64,000 nucleotides of DNA from Sphingobacterium zeae (lineage in GTDB: Bacteria > Bacteroidota > Bacteroidia > Sphingobacteriales > Sphingobacteriaceae). Of the stretch, positions 26,103 through 34,991 are shown one piece after another; the stretch's first letter is position 1, and every line of letters begins with the position of its first letter. The position numbers and the translations under genes are program-made. The stretch lies in assembly GCF_030818895.1 (NCBI RefSeq), contig NZ_JAUTBA010000001.1, forward strand, positions 4,278,001 through 4,342,000, read 5' to 3'. Under the pieces are notes generated by a model. The model searched no databases and was not told the DNA's origin. It saw only the letters and a list, made by a program, of their open reading frames with translations.

Positions 26103-26543
26103 TTCGTTAACACCATGACCATCTTCACCAAGGTTCGCTTCATTCCTTTCACGTATCTCCAGCTCCAATTCATATCTCGGGTCAAAACTAATTTTTGGCG
26201 TTAAAAAGTGAAGTAAAATTAAGCGCGCATACCTAAAATTAAAAGGGGCAAAGATCAAAATGGTTATCGCGAGGCCAATCAGATAAAACCAGGGAGATTC
26301 GCTGCTTGTTAAAATCGCTATAGCAACAGAAACAGTAACGATCTCGGCTACTGACATCGCATAGCTCACATACATTGCAGCATAAAAATAACCTGGTTCA
26401 ACCTCGTACTTTACGCCGCAATAGGGGCATACATCATTCATATACTGCTTACGCAAACTGTATACCTTTCCTACGAATACATCACCAATATGGCACTTCG
26501 GACATTTGGAGTGTATCATTGCATGGAATTTGGATGTGGGCAT
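26091..26543 (-). CDS. DUF983 family zinc-ribbon membrane protein
   Basis: A 150-aa protein. An N-terminal zinc ribbon (CPKCHIGDVF at about 14-17 and CPYCGVKYEVEPGYFYAAMYVSY) is followed by two membrane helices (about 57-78 and 82-102). A charged C-terminal tail is Glu-rich. DUF983 proteins occur in Bacteroidota and alphaproteobacteria, some near cytochrome oxidase genes; function is unassigned. It lies 7 bp after the small CxxC membrane protein gene, so the two form an operon. Confidence 0.87.
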   Translation of the reverse strand: MPTSKFHAMIHSKCPKCHIGDVFVGKVYSLRKQYMNDVCPYCGVKYEVEPGYFYAAMYVSYAMSVAEIVTVSVAIAILTSSESPWFYLIGLAITILIFAPFNFRYARLILLHFLTPKISFDPRYELELEIRERNEANLGEDGHGVNEEKK

Positions 26544-26550
26544 TAAAAAC

Positions 26551-26814
26551 CTATTTTAATTCGTTTAAAAATTTCTTCGTCTCTGTGTTCTTCTTGCGGT
26601 ATTTTTTATACCATAGATAGCCAAGCCCTGCAGCGGCCAGATAAGGGATGACCAAAAGGAATAAAATACCATCATTCAGCCCCCGCCCTTGCATGTTTCC
26701 TTCCTTCGTGGAATTCTCAGCTGTCAATGTACACATCGCACATTGTCCGTAAGAAACAGATGCCGATGAACAACTTAAGGTAACTATCAGGAGTAAATAT
26801 TTAAACCATTTCAT
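26551..26814 (-). CDS. Small exported membrane protein with CAMC motif
   Basis: An 87-aa protein. The signal peptide MKWFKYLLLIVTLSCSSASVSYG is followed directly by QCAMCTLTAENSTKEG. The CxxC could bind metal or heme, or form a disulphide. One membrane helix (GILFLLVIPYLAAAGLGYLWY) and a basic tail follow. No family name is known to me. It is co-transcribed with the DUF983 gene. Confidence 0.75.
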   Translation of the reverse strand: MKWFKYLLLIVTLSCSSASVSYGQCAMCTLTAENSTKEGNMQGRGLNDGILFLLVIPYLAAAGLGYLWYKKYRKKNTETKKFLNELK

Positions 26815-26818
26815 AGTA

Positions 26819-26826
26819 CAAAGATA
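26819..26826 (-). promoter_or_regulatory. -7 promoter box directly before the small CAMC protein gene
   Basis: Minus-strand TATCTTTG, a full match to TAnnTTTG, ends 4 bp before the ATG (26814). This implies a start-codon-proximal transcription start. Confidence 0.55.
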
Positions 26827-26841
26827 CTGAAATTTTAACCA

Positions 26842-27543
26842 CTACCCTGCCAAAGATTCAAATTTATCCCAAAAGCCATCTTTTGGTAATGAAGCAACCA
26901 ATTCCATCTTATCTTTCTTGATTGGATGCGTGAACACTAACGATCGTGAATGTAAGCAAATACTCCCTAGAGAACTACCTCTTGGATATCCATACTTATT
27001 ATCGCCAACAATAGGACATCCCATAGCAGCAAGCTGGGCACGAATCTGATGGGTACGACCGGTCAATGGCTCCACACGCAATAGATAAAATCCATTTAAC
27101 TCGCCTACCAATGCATAATCTAACTCGGCATAACTTCCTCCCTTCACCTCGCGTGGAAAAGCCTTGGTTACCCGGGTTTGTCTATTTCTGATCAGCCAAT
27201 TAATAAGCTTCCCCTCCGTTTTCCGTGGTCGCTGTCTGACTATCGCCAAATAAGTTTTTTTCACATCTCTATCCTGAAAAGACTTATTCATTCGCTCAAG
27301 AGCCTTACTCGTTTTGGCGAAAAGTATCATACCGCTTACCGGCCTATCTAAACGATGAATAACACCAACAAAAGCTTCGTTTGGTTTATCATATTTCTTC
27401 TTTAGATAAGCTTTCACCATATCTTCCATCGACATATCTCCCGTTTCATCAATCTGCACAATATCCCCCGCCTTCTTATTTATCGCTATGAGGTGATTGT
27501 CTTCGTAAATAACGTCTTTGTCTATAATTTCAATGTGATTCAT
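26842..27543 (-). CDS. RluA-family pseudouridine synthase
   Basis: Isomerises uridine to pseudouridine in rRNA or tRNA. It is 233 aa. It starts directly with the catalytic domain and has no N-terminal S4 domain. Motifs are VIYEDNHLIAINKKAGDIVQ, the catalytic Asp in GVIHRLDRPVSGMILFAKTSKA, LLRVEPLTGRTHQIRAQLAAMGCPIVGDNKYG and ICLHSRSLVFTHPIK. It is a single gene, between the terminator of the MlaD gene and the CAMC gene promoter. The target nucleotide cannot be assigned. Confidence 0.92.
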   Translation of the reverse strand: MNHIEIIDKDVIYEDNHLIAINKKAGDIVQIDETGDMSMEDMVKAYLKKKYDKPNEAFVGVIHRLDRPVSGMILFAKTSKALERMNKSFQDRDVKKTYLAIVRQRPRKTEGKLINWLIRNRQTRVTKAFPREVKGGSYAELDYALVGELNGFYLLRVEPLTGRTHQIRAQLAAMGCPIVGDNKYGYPRGSSLGSICLHSRSLVFTHPIKKDKMELVASLPKDGFWDKFESLAG

Positions 27544-27578
27544 TTTTTCAATTCTAAACGGGCTCCCCCAATATGATT

Positions 27579-27613
27579 AAAAAAAGGCTCTACGCAAGCG
27601 TACAGCCTTTTCA
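27579..27613 (-). terminator. Terminator of the mla operon
   Basis: On the minus strand AAAAGGCTGTACGC-TT-GCGTAGAGCCTTTTTTT is an imperfect stem of about 14 bp followed by T residues, 18 bp after the MlaD stop. Confidence 0.85.
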
Positions 27614-27630
27614 AAGTTATTTCATTCAAC

Positions 27631-28635
27631 TTATTTTGCTGTATCTGATTTAAGCAGTTCAGCCTTTTTCGCATCTTCTTTCATTTTCTTTTTGAAGAAA
27701 CCGCGCAGTAGAAAATTATGCTGCAGCGCCTCCATATTTTGATCTAGCTTGGATGTACTTGAATTCAAGTTATTAATTGCTGATTTAATTTGATTTGCCG
27801 ATTCAGGATCATTCAACAGAACGCCCACGGCATTATCTTTATCATTTAATCGGCCCGAAGCGTTGTTCAAATTGTTTATCAATGCATTTGCTGTCTGAGA
27901 AACGCCCTGTAATTGTGCAGCAGATTGACGTAAACTAGAGAAAATAGCGGTATCAGTTGTCAAATCATGAATCAGTCCCTTATTGCTATTTAAAGAATTT
28001 GTCAGGGTAACCAGATTTGCAGAAGCCTTATTTGCATTATTCATTGCAGCGCTGATGGACAATAATGTCGCGCGTAAAGTATTCACCATGGAGGTATCCG
28101 TCAACATCGCACCCACCATTCCCTTACCATCGGCCAGTCCTCTTGATATTTCTACGAAATCAGTGGTAATTTTTGCCAGGTTTTCATTATTAATCTGCAA
28201 AGTTTCCATCATTGCTTCCATATCTGCAGTCTTTGCAGAGCGCAAAAAGTCTCCGCTCTCTACAGTTGGAGCATTCTGGGATCCACCAGAGATCACGACA
28301 ATCTTATTCCCGATTAATCCATCCGAGCCTAATTTTGTCACGGCGTCCTTACGGATATATTCTGCAGATTTCTCCTCTATCGTTAATACGACCTCAACAT
28401 CCTGTACGCTTTTAAAGTGAATGTTCTTAATGATTCCTACCTTAACTCCGGAAAACCACACATTACTCCCCACTTTCAATCCAGCGACATCAGGAAATGA
28501 TGTTGTAATCTCAATATTTTTAGTGAATTTCTTTTGTTGACTGCCCAAAATGAAAATTCCTGCCAATAGAATTAATACGCCTAAAAAAACAAAAACACCG
28601 ACAATGATTGCTCTCTTATTTTCTGCCTTACTCAT
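27631..28635 (-). CDS. mlaD: MlaD-type MCE domain protein of a lipid transport system
   Basis: A substrate-binding MCE protein that handles phospholipids between the membranes as a hexameric ring anchored to the inner membrane. It is 334 aa. One N-terminal membrane helix (IIVGVFVFLGVLILLAGIFILG) is followed by the MCE domain (about 40-120: SFPDVAGLKVGSNVWFSGVKVGIIKNI, LGSDGLIGNKIVVISGG). A long helical tail with Asn/Ser-rich heptads (about 140-300) fits coiled-coil assembly. It is longer than E. coli MlaD because of this tail, as is usual in Bacteroidota. It lies 5 bp after mlaF. Confidence 0.9.
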   Translation of the reverse strand: MSKAENKRAIIVGVFVFLGVLILLAGIFILGSQQKKFTKNIEITTSFPDVAGLKVGSNVWFSGVKVGIIKNIHFKSVQDVEVVLTIEEKSAEYIRKDAVTKLGSDGLIGNKIVVISGGSQNAPTVESGDFLRSAKTADMEAMMETLQINNENLAKITTDFVEISRGLADGKGMVGAMLTDTSMVNTLRATLLSISAAMNNANKASANLVTLTNSLNSNKGLIHDLTTDTAIFSSLRQSAAQLQGVSQTANALINNLNNASGRLNDKDNAVGVLLNDPESANQIKSAINNLNSSTSKLDQNMEALQHNFLLRGFFKKKMKEDAKKAELLKSDTAK

Positions 28636-28640
28636 GTATA

Positions 28641-29414
28641 TTATAGAATAAAATTATAATTATAAAACGCTCTTACACGAGCGTCATCTGTATCAAAAAT
28701 TTCTTCAAAAGATCCCTGTCTTTCAAATTTGCCATCTAACAACATTACGATACGATCGCCCACTTCTTTTGCACAAGCTAAATCGTGCGTGATAATAATG
28801 GATGCCGTTTTATATCTTTCCTGAACTTCATTAATCAATCCATTAATGTCCAAACAGGTAATCGGATCTAGTCCTGCTGTTGGCTCATCGTACATCATGA
28901 TATCCGGTCTAAGAATCAATGTGCGAGCAATACCTATGCGCTTGCGCTGTCCACCAGAAAGCTCTGAAGGCATTTGATTGATGGCTTGCGATAACCCTAC
29001 TCCATCCAGTACCTCCTCTACAGCGTGATCAATTTCTGAGCGCGTCAAATTACGCTTATTACGAACCAACGGAAACTCTAGATTTTCACGTACGGTCATA
29101 CTATCATAAAGTGCACTATTCTGAAAAGAAAACCCTATTTTTAAACGTAGTTCACGTAGTTCGCGATCATTGAGTTCTGTCACCGAATTGCCAAGCACAT
29201 TAATTGTACCTTCGTCTGGTTTTAATAGACCTGCAATTAACTTTATCAATACAGATTTACCAGTCCCAGAACGGCCTAGCACAACAAGATTTTCTTCTTT
29301 ATATAAATCCAGATTAACGCCCCGTAGAACATGATTATCACCAAATGACTTGCTGACATTCCTGATTTCAATGACCGGCTTTGAATGGTCAATGGTTGTT
29401 TGAATCTTTTCCAT
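28641..29414 (-). CDS. mlaF: Lipid-transport ABC ATPase MlaF
   Basis: ATP-binding subunit of the Mla-type retrograde or anterograde phospholipid transporter. It is 257 aa. Walker A GRSGTGKSVLIKL, Q-loop KIGFSFQNSALYDSMTV, signature LSGGQRKRIGIART, Walker B IMMYDEPTAGLDP and switch His in IITHDLACAKEV are all intact. Gene order mlaE-mlaF-mlaD with 5-6 bp gaps is diagnostic. No mlaB or mlaC homologue is in the window. Confidence 0.93.
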   Translation of the reverse strand: MEKIQTTIDHSKPVIEIRNVSKSFGDNHVLRGVNLDLYKEENLVVLGRSGTGKSVLIKLIAGLLKPDEGTINVLGNSVTELNDRELRELRLKIGFSFQNSALYDSMTVRENLEFPLVRNKRNLTRSEIDHAVEEVLDGVGLSQAINQMPSELSGGQRKRIGIARTLILRPDIMMYDEPTAGLDPITCLDINGLINEVQERYKTASIIITHDLACAKEVGDRIVMLLDGKFERQGSFEEIFDTDDARVRAFYNYNFIL

Positions 29415-29420
29415 AGCGCA

Positions 29421-30179
29421 CTAACCAAAGAACGATAAAATTTGAACAATAATGATCTCCTCTATAAAAACAAGGAACATCGAAGCCACAACGGCCGCAT
29501 TCGCAGCTTTACCCACACCTTCCGTACCCTTGGAAGAAAAATAACCACAATAACAACTTACAGCACCGATGGTAAAACCAAATATAACAGCACGAAGCAC
29601 CATAGCACCTAAATCTTTAAATGCTATCGTCTCAAATACTTGTGTAAAAAAGCTCAAAAAACTCAAGTCATCTTTACTCATCATACTGAGATATCCCCCC
29701 AATAGACCTATCCCTGCTACATAAAAACAGAGTACAGGAATTCCAATCGTTGTAGCCAAAATTCTACTTACAATAAGATATTTATAGGGATTGGTTCCCG
29801 AAACCTCCATCGCATCAATTTGCTCCGTAACATTCATCGAACTCAATTCTGCACCAATTTGGGACCCTACTTTGCCTGAAGCGATTAAAGCCGTGACTAA
29901 TGGTGCCAATGCACGAACAATTGCGATCGAAATCAGGGAAGGCAACATCGAAGTTGCGCCAAATTCCTCTAAAGAAGGACGTGATTGTTTTGTAAAAACA
30001 AATCCCACAATAAATCCCGTTAAACTGATCAAAGGCAAAGATTTGTAGCCTATTTCATAGCACTGACGAACGATTTCTTTGAATTCATATGGGGGAGTTA
30101 CTAATTCGCGCCAAAACCGTAGCAAAAAACGATGAATGTTTGCGAATTCTAGAAAAAAAGTCTGAAGTTTTTTAGCCAT
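29421..30179 (-). CDS. mlaE: Lipid-transport ABC permease MlaE
   Basis: Integral membrane subunit (252 aa, about five helices) of the Mla lipid transporter. Conserved features are SLPLISLTGFIVGFVFTKQ, IVRALAPLVTALIASGKVGSQIGAELSSMNVTEQIDAMEVSGTNPYKYL (the long family signature) and GAVSCYCGYFSSKGTEGVGKAANAAVV. It is the first gene of the operon; 254 bp upstream separate it from the divergent WGW-rich lipoprotein gene. Confidence 0.93.
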   Translation of the reverse strand: MAKKLQTFFLEFANIHRFLLRFWRELVTPPYEFKEIVRQCYEIGYKSLPLISLTGFIVGFVFTKQSRPSLEEFGATSMLPSLISIAIVRALAPLVTALIASGKVGSQIGAELSSMNVTEQIDAMEVSGTNPYKYLIVSRILATTIGIPVLCFYVAGIGLLGGYLSMMSKDDLSFLSFFTQVFETIAFKDLGAMVLRAVIFGFTIGAVSCYCGYFSSKGTEGVGKAANAAVVASMFLVFIEEIIIVQILSFFG

Positions 30180-30433
30180 TTAAATGATGTCTATTTCAAA
30201 TTAATGTGTCTTAAAACACGTTTTATGCTGAACAAACACGTAGCAATTCGAGCGGTAAAGGTAAATAAAAATATGTATCTAAAATTGTCGTTTATGTAAA
30301 AAGATCATCACTTTGACTTTCACGTAAAATAATCAGTTTTCCAATGTACCGATTAAACCATTTTATTCGTTATGCTGTCATAATAACAAAGACTACGGCA
30401 TAGAGTTTTGTCACACTTTAAATTATTACAGAA

Positions 30434-31897
30434 ATGAAAAATTTAGACAACATAAAATATTGGGTACTAGGGTTTGTTGGTATCGCTTCTTTCTCAAGCT
30501 GTGCGACTTCAATGGCCCAACGCGGCGGATATACTAATTATGATCATTACAACAATGCAGGAGTATCTTTCCAGCTGTTCTATGATCAACTATCCCCTTA
30601 CGGACAATGGGTCAATGATCCGAATTATGGTTATGTCTGGATTCCGGATGTCGGTCCGAACTTCCAGCCTTATGCTACCAATGGTTATTGGACAATGACA
30701 GACTATGGAAATACCTGGGTCTCCAACTACGACTGGGGTTGGGCTCCATTTCACTATGGCCGTTGGAACTACAACGATCGTTATGGTTGGGGCTGGGTTC
30801 CTGACTATGAATGGGGACCGGCATGGGTAAATTGGCGTCAAAGTAACGACTATTACGGTTGGGCACCCATGGGACCAGGCATGAGTATCAATGTATCAGT
30901 CAATATTCCAATGAACTTCTGGACATTTGTGGGAGTCAACCACTTCATGAGCAGGGACATGGATCGGTATTATGTGAATCGAAGAAATTATAATCATATT
31001 TATAACAGAACCACAGTTATCAACAATACAACGATCATTAACAACAACTATTATGTTGGCGGTCCGCGAAGAGCAGACATCGAGCGTTCAACAGGAAGAA
31101 ACGTCACAGTCAATAGGATAGCCAATGCAGATAGACCCGGATCGGTTCGTAGTAGCAGCAATCGCAGCAATGAAATCAGTATGTATCGCCCGGCTGTAGA
31201 TCGTAATACGCGTTCGTCTGCACGTCCAACGAATGTAGTTGATGCCTCTAACCGAACACGGAATAACAATCGCGAAATATCAGATCGTACAAACCGCGTT
31301 ATCAGCAATCGAGATAACATCGATTCAAGATCTGGAAGTCGTGAGTTATATATCGATAAGAGTGGAAATGCTTCTGTAAGGTCTCGTAACGACACCAACA
31401 GTACAGGCTCGAGCCGCAGTTCAATTAATAACAGTAGAGGCGGAGACAACGGTGCTCCAAATAGAAATACGAATGGTACACAACCTAATTCGACTAACTA
31501 TGATTTTAGAACGCGATCAGGTCGGCAATCGGATGCTCCAACAAACAATAACCCTACATCTACCAGTAGAGGGAGACAGAACGGTTATGATGAGACTGTA
31601 CCGCCACGCGTAGTTCAACCTGCAACAGCGCCGCAACGGAACGGAAATTATGATGGCAGCCGCACACGTTCGAGCCAGCCAGTCTCTCAGCCGGTGCAAA
31701 GTCGGAATTCCGATAGCCGGACGCGTTCGAACCAACCGGTGTCTCAACCCTCTCAAAATCGCAGTTATGAAAACACCAGAAGCAGATCCAATACAGATAA
31801 TTCATCGTCCGTATCGCGATCAAGAAATTCTGGAAGCTCAGGTGAGCGTAGCTCCGGACGTTCTTCACAGGGTTCTGAAAGATCTAGAACAAGATAA
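30434..31897 (+). CDS. WGW-rich DUF6600-like exported protein with low-complexity tail
   Basis: A 487-aa exported protein. It has a likely lipoprotein signal ending GIASFSSC (Cys about 23) before ATSMAQRGG. The N-terminal half (about 45-160) is very rich in Trp, Tyr and Gly, with repeated Y-G-W units (YGQWVNDPNYGYVWIPD, YDWGWAPFHYGRW, YGWGWVPDYEWGPAW, YYGWAPMGPG) seen in DUF6600/YXWGXW proteins. From about residue 205 it becomes Ser/Arg/Asn/Gln low complexity, with near-repeats of SRTRSSQPVSQP. The tail is strongly basic and probably disordered. It may bind envelope polymer or DNA; function unknown. Confidence 0.75.
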   Translation: MKNLDNIKYWVLGFVGIASFSSCATSMAQRGGYTNYDHYNNAGVSFQLFYDQLSPYGQWVNDPNYGYVWIPDVGPNFQPYATNGYWTMTDYGNTWVSNYDWGWAPFHYGRWNYNDRYGWGWVPDYEWGPAWVNWRQSNDYYGWAPMGPGMSINVSVNIPMNFWTFVGVNHFMSRDMDRYYVNRRNYNHIYNRTTVINNTTIINNNYYVGGPRRADIERSTGRNVTVNRIANADRPGSVRSSSNRSNEISMYRPAVDRNTRSSARPTNVVDASNRTRNNNREISDRTNRVISNRDNIDSRSGSRELYIDKSGNASVRSRNDTNSTGSSRSSINNSRGGDNGAPNRNTNGTQPNSTNYDFRTRSGRQSDAPTNNNPTSTSRGRQNGYDETVPPRVVQPATAPQRNGNYDGSRTRSSQPVSQPVQSRNSDSRTRSNQPVSQPSQNRSYENTRSRSNTDNSSSVSRSRNSGSSGERSSGRSSQGSERSRTR

Positions 31898-31923
31898 TGA
31901 TGACCGAATAACATGCTAATTAT

Positions 31924-31962
31924 AAAAGGCGGATGAAATAACAAATTTCACCCGCCTTTTAC
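31924..31962 (+). terminator. Terminator after the WGW-rich protein gene
   Basis: AAAAGGCGG...TGAAAT-AACAA-ATTTCA...CCGCCTTTT, with one internal mismatch, 27 bp after the stop. Confidence 0.85.
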
Positions 31963-32055
31963 TTACCAGTCTTTTTATAATTATTATGAACAATCCACGC
32001 AATTTCACGTTAATTAGTAAATTTACCGCTTCAAACAAAAAATAGATCGATAAGG

Positions 32056-33237
32056 ATGGCTTCATTTACCTCTATATTAGATAATGACTTCTATAAATTC
32101 ACGATGCAGCATGCTGTAGTCAAGTTGTTTCCAAAGGCCAAGGCTCGTTATCATTTTATCAATCGGGGACATCACAAGTTTCCCGATGGTTTTGACGTCC
32201 TTTTGAAGCAGGCTGTTAGTGAAATGGCTAATTTGAAGCTAACAAAAGCCGAAAAGACTTTTTTTGCCAAAACTTGTCCTTATATTGACCCAACCTATTT
32301 TGACTTTCTTCAAGGTTATCGCTATGATCCCGAAGAAGTCAAAATATTTCAGGATGGTGCAGATCTGGAGGTCATTATCGAAGGGTACTGGTATCGCACT
32401 ATTCTCTGGGAAGTTCCGTTGATGTCTCTTATCTGTGAACTTTTTTATGAATCCCAGGGCTTACAACGTTCCTCAGATGCAGAAGTAATCGCAACAGCTA
32501 AAGATAAAATCGAAAAATATAAAAAGCTGCATATCACCATAGCTGATTTTGGCACCCGAAGACGCCATTCGCATGAAGTACATGATTTGGTGGTGCGTAC
32601 ACTTAAGCAATATGGCGAAAAAACATTTATTGGCACCAGCAATGTCTATTTCGCAATGAAATATCAAACGAAGCCCATCGGTACCCATGCCCATGAATGG
32701 TTTATGTTTCATGCCGCTAAATATGGCTACAAAATGGCCAACCTCCTAGGGCTGGAACATTGGTCTGATGTCTATCGGGGCGACCTCGGAATAGCGTTGT
32801 CGGACACCTATACAACCGAAGTCTTCTTTCAGCAATTCGATAAAAAGTTAACCAAATTATTTGATGGAGTCCGACATGATAGTGGAGATCCTCTTGAATT
32901 TACAGATAAAGTTATTGCGCACTATAACAAAAATGGTATCAATCCGCTTTCAAAGACCATTATATTTTCCGATGGCTTAGATTATGAAAAAGTCGAAAGA
33001 ATTGCGAGCTACTGTGAGGGTAAAATCTTACATTCCTTTGGTGTGGGCACCAATTTCACGAATGATGTAGGTCTTAAACCAATGAATATTGTTATCAAGA
33101 TGACAGACGCTTTGCCAGAAGATGATCAATGGAGCCCCGTCATCAAATTATCTGACGAACCGATGAAACATACAGGAGATGAAGACTCCATTTATATTGC
33201 AAAGAAAGTATTAATGATTGATGATGACCATGCATAG
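32056..33237 (+). CDS. pncB: Nicotinate phosphoribosyltransferase
   Basis: Joins nicotinate and PRPP to nicotinate mononucleotide, the salvage entry to NAD; cytoplasmic. It is 393 aa, matching bacterial PncB. Signature stretches are DNDFYKFTMQHAV at the N-terminus, DFGTRRRHSHEVHDLVVRTLK, the conserved His region GTHAHEWFMFHAAKYGYK, FDGVRHDSGDPLEF, and GVGTNFTNDVGLKPMNIVIKM for phosphate binding. The following methyltransferase gene starts before its stop codon. Confidence 0.96.
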   Translation: MASFTSILDNDFYKFTMQHAVVKLFPKAKARYHFINRGHHKFPDGFDVLLKQAVSEMANLKLTKAEKTFFAKTCPYIDPTYFDFLQGYRYDPEEVKIFQDGADLEVIIEGYWYRTILWEVPLMSLICELFYESQGLQRSSDAEVIATAKDKIEKYKKLHITIADFGTRRRHSHEVHDLVVRTLKQYGEKTFIGTSNVYFAMKYQTKPIGTHAHEWFMFHAAKYGYKMANLLGLEHWSDVYRGDLGIALSDTYTTEVFFQQFDKKLTKLFDGVRHDSGDPLEFTDKVIAHYNKNGINPLSKTIIFSDGLDYEKVERIASYCEGKILHSFGVGTNFTNDVGLKPMNIVIKMTDALPEDDQWSPVIKLSDEPMKHTGDEDSIYIAKKVLMIDDDHA

Positions 33238-33931
33238 AGACGTATACGGTGAAGCGCTTGATGATTACTTTGTACATCAAGAAGAAAAATTCCCTCTTAT
33301 ACTCCATACGAGCTATGGCGATAAAGAAGAAATGCCGGTAGAGATATTCTTCCGGGAACCTGATGATTTCCCAGAGCTAGAATTCATTGGTCTATCGCTA
33401 TGTGATGGACGTGTATTGGATGTGGGCGCTGGAGTAGGCAGCCATAGTCTATATTTACAAGAAAAGGGCTTTCAAGTGGATGCAATAGAACAATCCCAAA
33501 CCGCTTGCCATATCATGCAGCAACGCGGGGTACAACATATTATCTGCGAAGATTTTTATACATTTAAAGGGCAGCAGTACGATACGCTTTTGCTGTTGAT
33601 GAACGGAATCGGTATTGCCGGCGATGTGGAGGGCTTTCGAAAACTGTTAGCGCATAGTAAAGAACTATTGACGGAAAATGGGCAGCTAATTTTTGACTCG
33701 TCCGATATCAGTTATTTGTATAAAGATTACAACATCAAAAAACCGGCTCACTATTTGGGGGAAATTCAATACCAGTATGAATACAAAGGAACCCGAGGCG
33801 ATCTCTTTAAATGGCTGTATTTAGATCAGGATTTATTGATTAAAATTTCGCACGAAATGGGTTGGGTGGTCCAAATTTTATATGAAGATGAGAATGACCA
33901 GTACCTTGTACGTATGGAACTAAAAAAGTAG
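33221..33931 (+). CDS. Class I SAM-dependent methyltransferase, translationally coupled to pncB
   Basis: A methyltransferase of about 236 aa with a glycine-rich SAM loop VLDVGAGVGSHSLYLQEKGF (about 65-85), acidic post-II residue in VDAIEQS, and motif IV-like YDTLLLLMNGIGI. Three ATGs (33221, 33224, 33230) compete; all overlap the pncB stop, so coupling is expected. The substrate is unknown. Its place behind pncB could hint at nicotinamide or nicotinate methylation, but nothing in the sequence shows this. Confidence 0.85.
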   Translation: MMTMHRDVYGEALDDYFVHQEEKFPLILHTSYGDKEEMPVEIFFREPDDFPELEFIGLSLCDGRVLDVGAGVGSHSLYLQEKGFQVDAIEQSQTACHIMQQRGVQHIICEDFYTFKGQQYDTLLLLMNGIGIAGDVEGFRKLLAHSKELLTENGQLIFDSSDISYLYKDYNIKKPAHYLGEIQYQYEYKGTRGDLFKWLYLDQDLLIKISHEMGWVVQILYEDENDQYLVRMELKK

Positions 33932-33960
33932 CCTGCTATAGATAACAGGCTACTTTTATT
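33925..33960. terminator. Bidirectional terminator overlapping the methyltransferase stop
   Basis: AAAAGTAGCCTG (33925-33936) pairs with CAGGCTACTTTT (33946-33957). The stop codon lies inside the stem, and the convergent DUF4097-like gene ends 3 bp later. Confidence 0.85.
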
Positions 33961-34892
33961 TATTTCTGTGTCCTGATATAAATATCTCCTAGGGATGTTT
34001 TCAAAATCACATCCTGTCCACCGCCATTCATTTTGCCTTTCACAGCATTGCCCATAGGGGTGGACCTGGGCTCTTCAGTGCTTTTTTCAAATTGGAATTC
34101 ATCTGCGGCATAGATATTTCCCATGGCTGATTTTACATCCACATTTGCCCCAAAATTCTTAGGAAAAGCAACATCTACAGCGCCCATTGCAGCGACAAGA
34201 GAAATAGGCCCTTTGACAGGTTGAACAAATTTTGCTGTTACATCTCCCTGTGCAACCTTGACATTGATTGGTCCTGTTACGTTCAATAAATTCACATTGC
34301 CCATCGTATTGGAAACTTCCACTTCAGCCCGCATATCTTTCAATTCGATCACTCCAGCATTAAACATCGCACCACGCCCCCCTTTTATCGTCAAGGGTAG
34401 ATCCATGGGGATCTTGATTCGGATAGAATCCTCTAGGGGCATCCCGACCATGCTTATTTCGGTCACTCCACCTTCTGTTTTGATATTCATTCCGAGTCCC
34501 GAATTATCCGATAATCCAGAACCATTAACGACACGTAGGCCTTTTGCACGATCATTTCCCTCATTATCCTCAACCTTAGCGGTAATCAGCACATCCTTCC
34601 CCTTATAGCCTTCAATATAAACATTATCCAATTTTAACAGAAGTTTACTTCCTAAATTAGGCACTTTAATTTCCTTCCAGCTTTTGGGTCCATTAGAACC
34701 GCCGAATCCTGAAGAATTGAATGTAAAATTAGTACTATTACTTACGGCAACGCCTGAAACCGCTCTAGCCTTTTTAGGAGGATTAGGAGGTTTTGGCGCA
34801 GCAACTCCTTCCACAGTTTCATTTACCTGGGCCTGCAATGCACTTGCAAAGATCAGTGCGACCCCAATCATCATTATCCTTATCTTTTTCAT
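33960..34892 (-). CDS. Exported DUF4097-like beta-repeat protein
   Basis: A 310-aa exported protein with signal peptide MKKIRIMMIGVALIFASALQAQ. A Pro/Lys-rich stretch (PKPPNPPKKAR) is followed by repeated beta units of the DUF4097/putative adhesin type: VEVSNTMGNVNLLNVTGPINVKVAQGDVTAKF, ISLVAAMGAVDVAFPKNFGANVDVKSAMGNIYAADEFQFE, VILKTSLGDIYIRTQK. These proteins commonly follow ECF sigma/anti-sigma pairs in Bacteroidota. Here it is the third gene after such a pair (99-bp gap), so it may act in the same envelope-stress response. Biochemical role unknown. Confidence 0.78.
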   Translation of the reverse strand: MKKIRIMMIGVALIFASALQAQVNETVEGVAAPKPPNPPKKARAVSGVAVSNSTNFTFNSSGFGGSNGPKSWKEIKVPNLGSKLLLKLDNVYIEGYKGKDVLITAKVEDNEGNDRAKGLRVVNGSGLSDNSGLGMNIKTEGGVTEISMVGMPLEDSIRIKIPMDLPLTIKGGRGAMFNAGVIELKDMRAEVEVSNTMGNVNLLNVTGPINVKVAQGDVTAKFVQPVKGPISLVAAMGAVDVAFPKNFGANVDVKSAMGNIYAADEFQFEKSTEEPRSTPMGNAVKGKMNGGGQDVILKTSLGDIYIRTQK

Positions 34893-34991
34893 TTCGTTTT
34901 AGTTTTACTTTATTATGTGTCGAATAATGCATTTTAAGCATTTTCATTGATTAACATACACAAATTGACGTTCACCTTACTATGTATAATA

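Noticed and set aside
31051..31449. 132-aa minus-strand frame opposite the WGW-rich protein
   Set aside because: Leu/Arg/Ser-rich antisense of the low-complexity tail, no start context or family.
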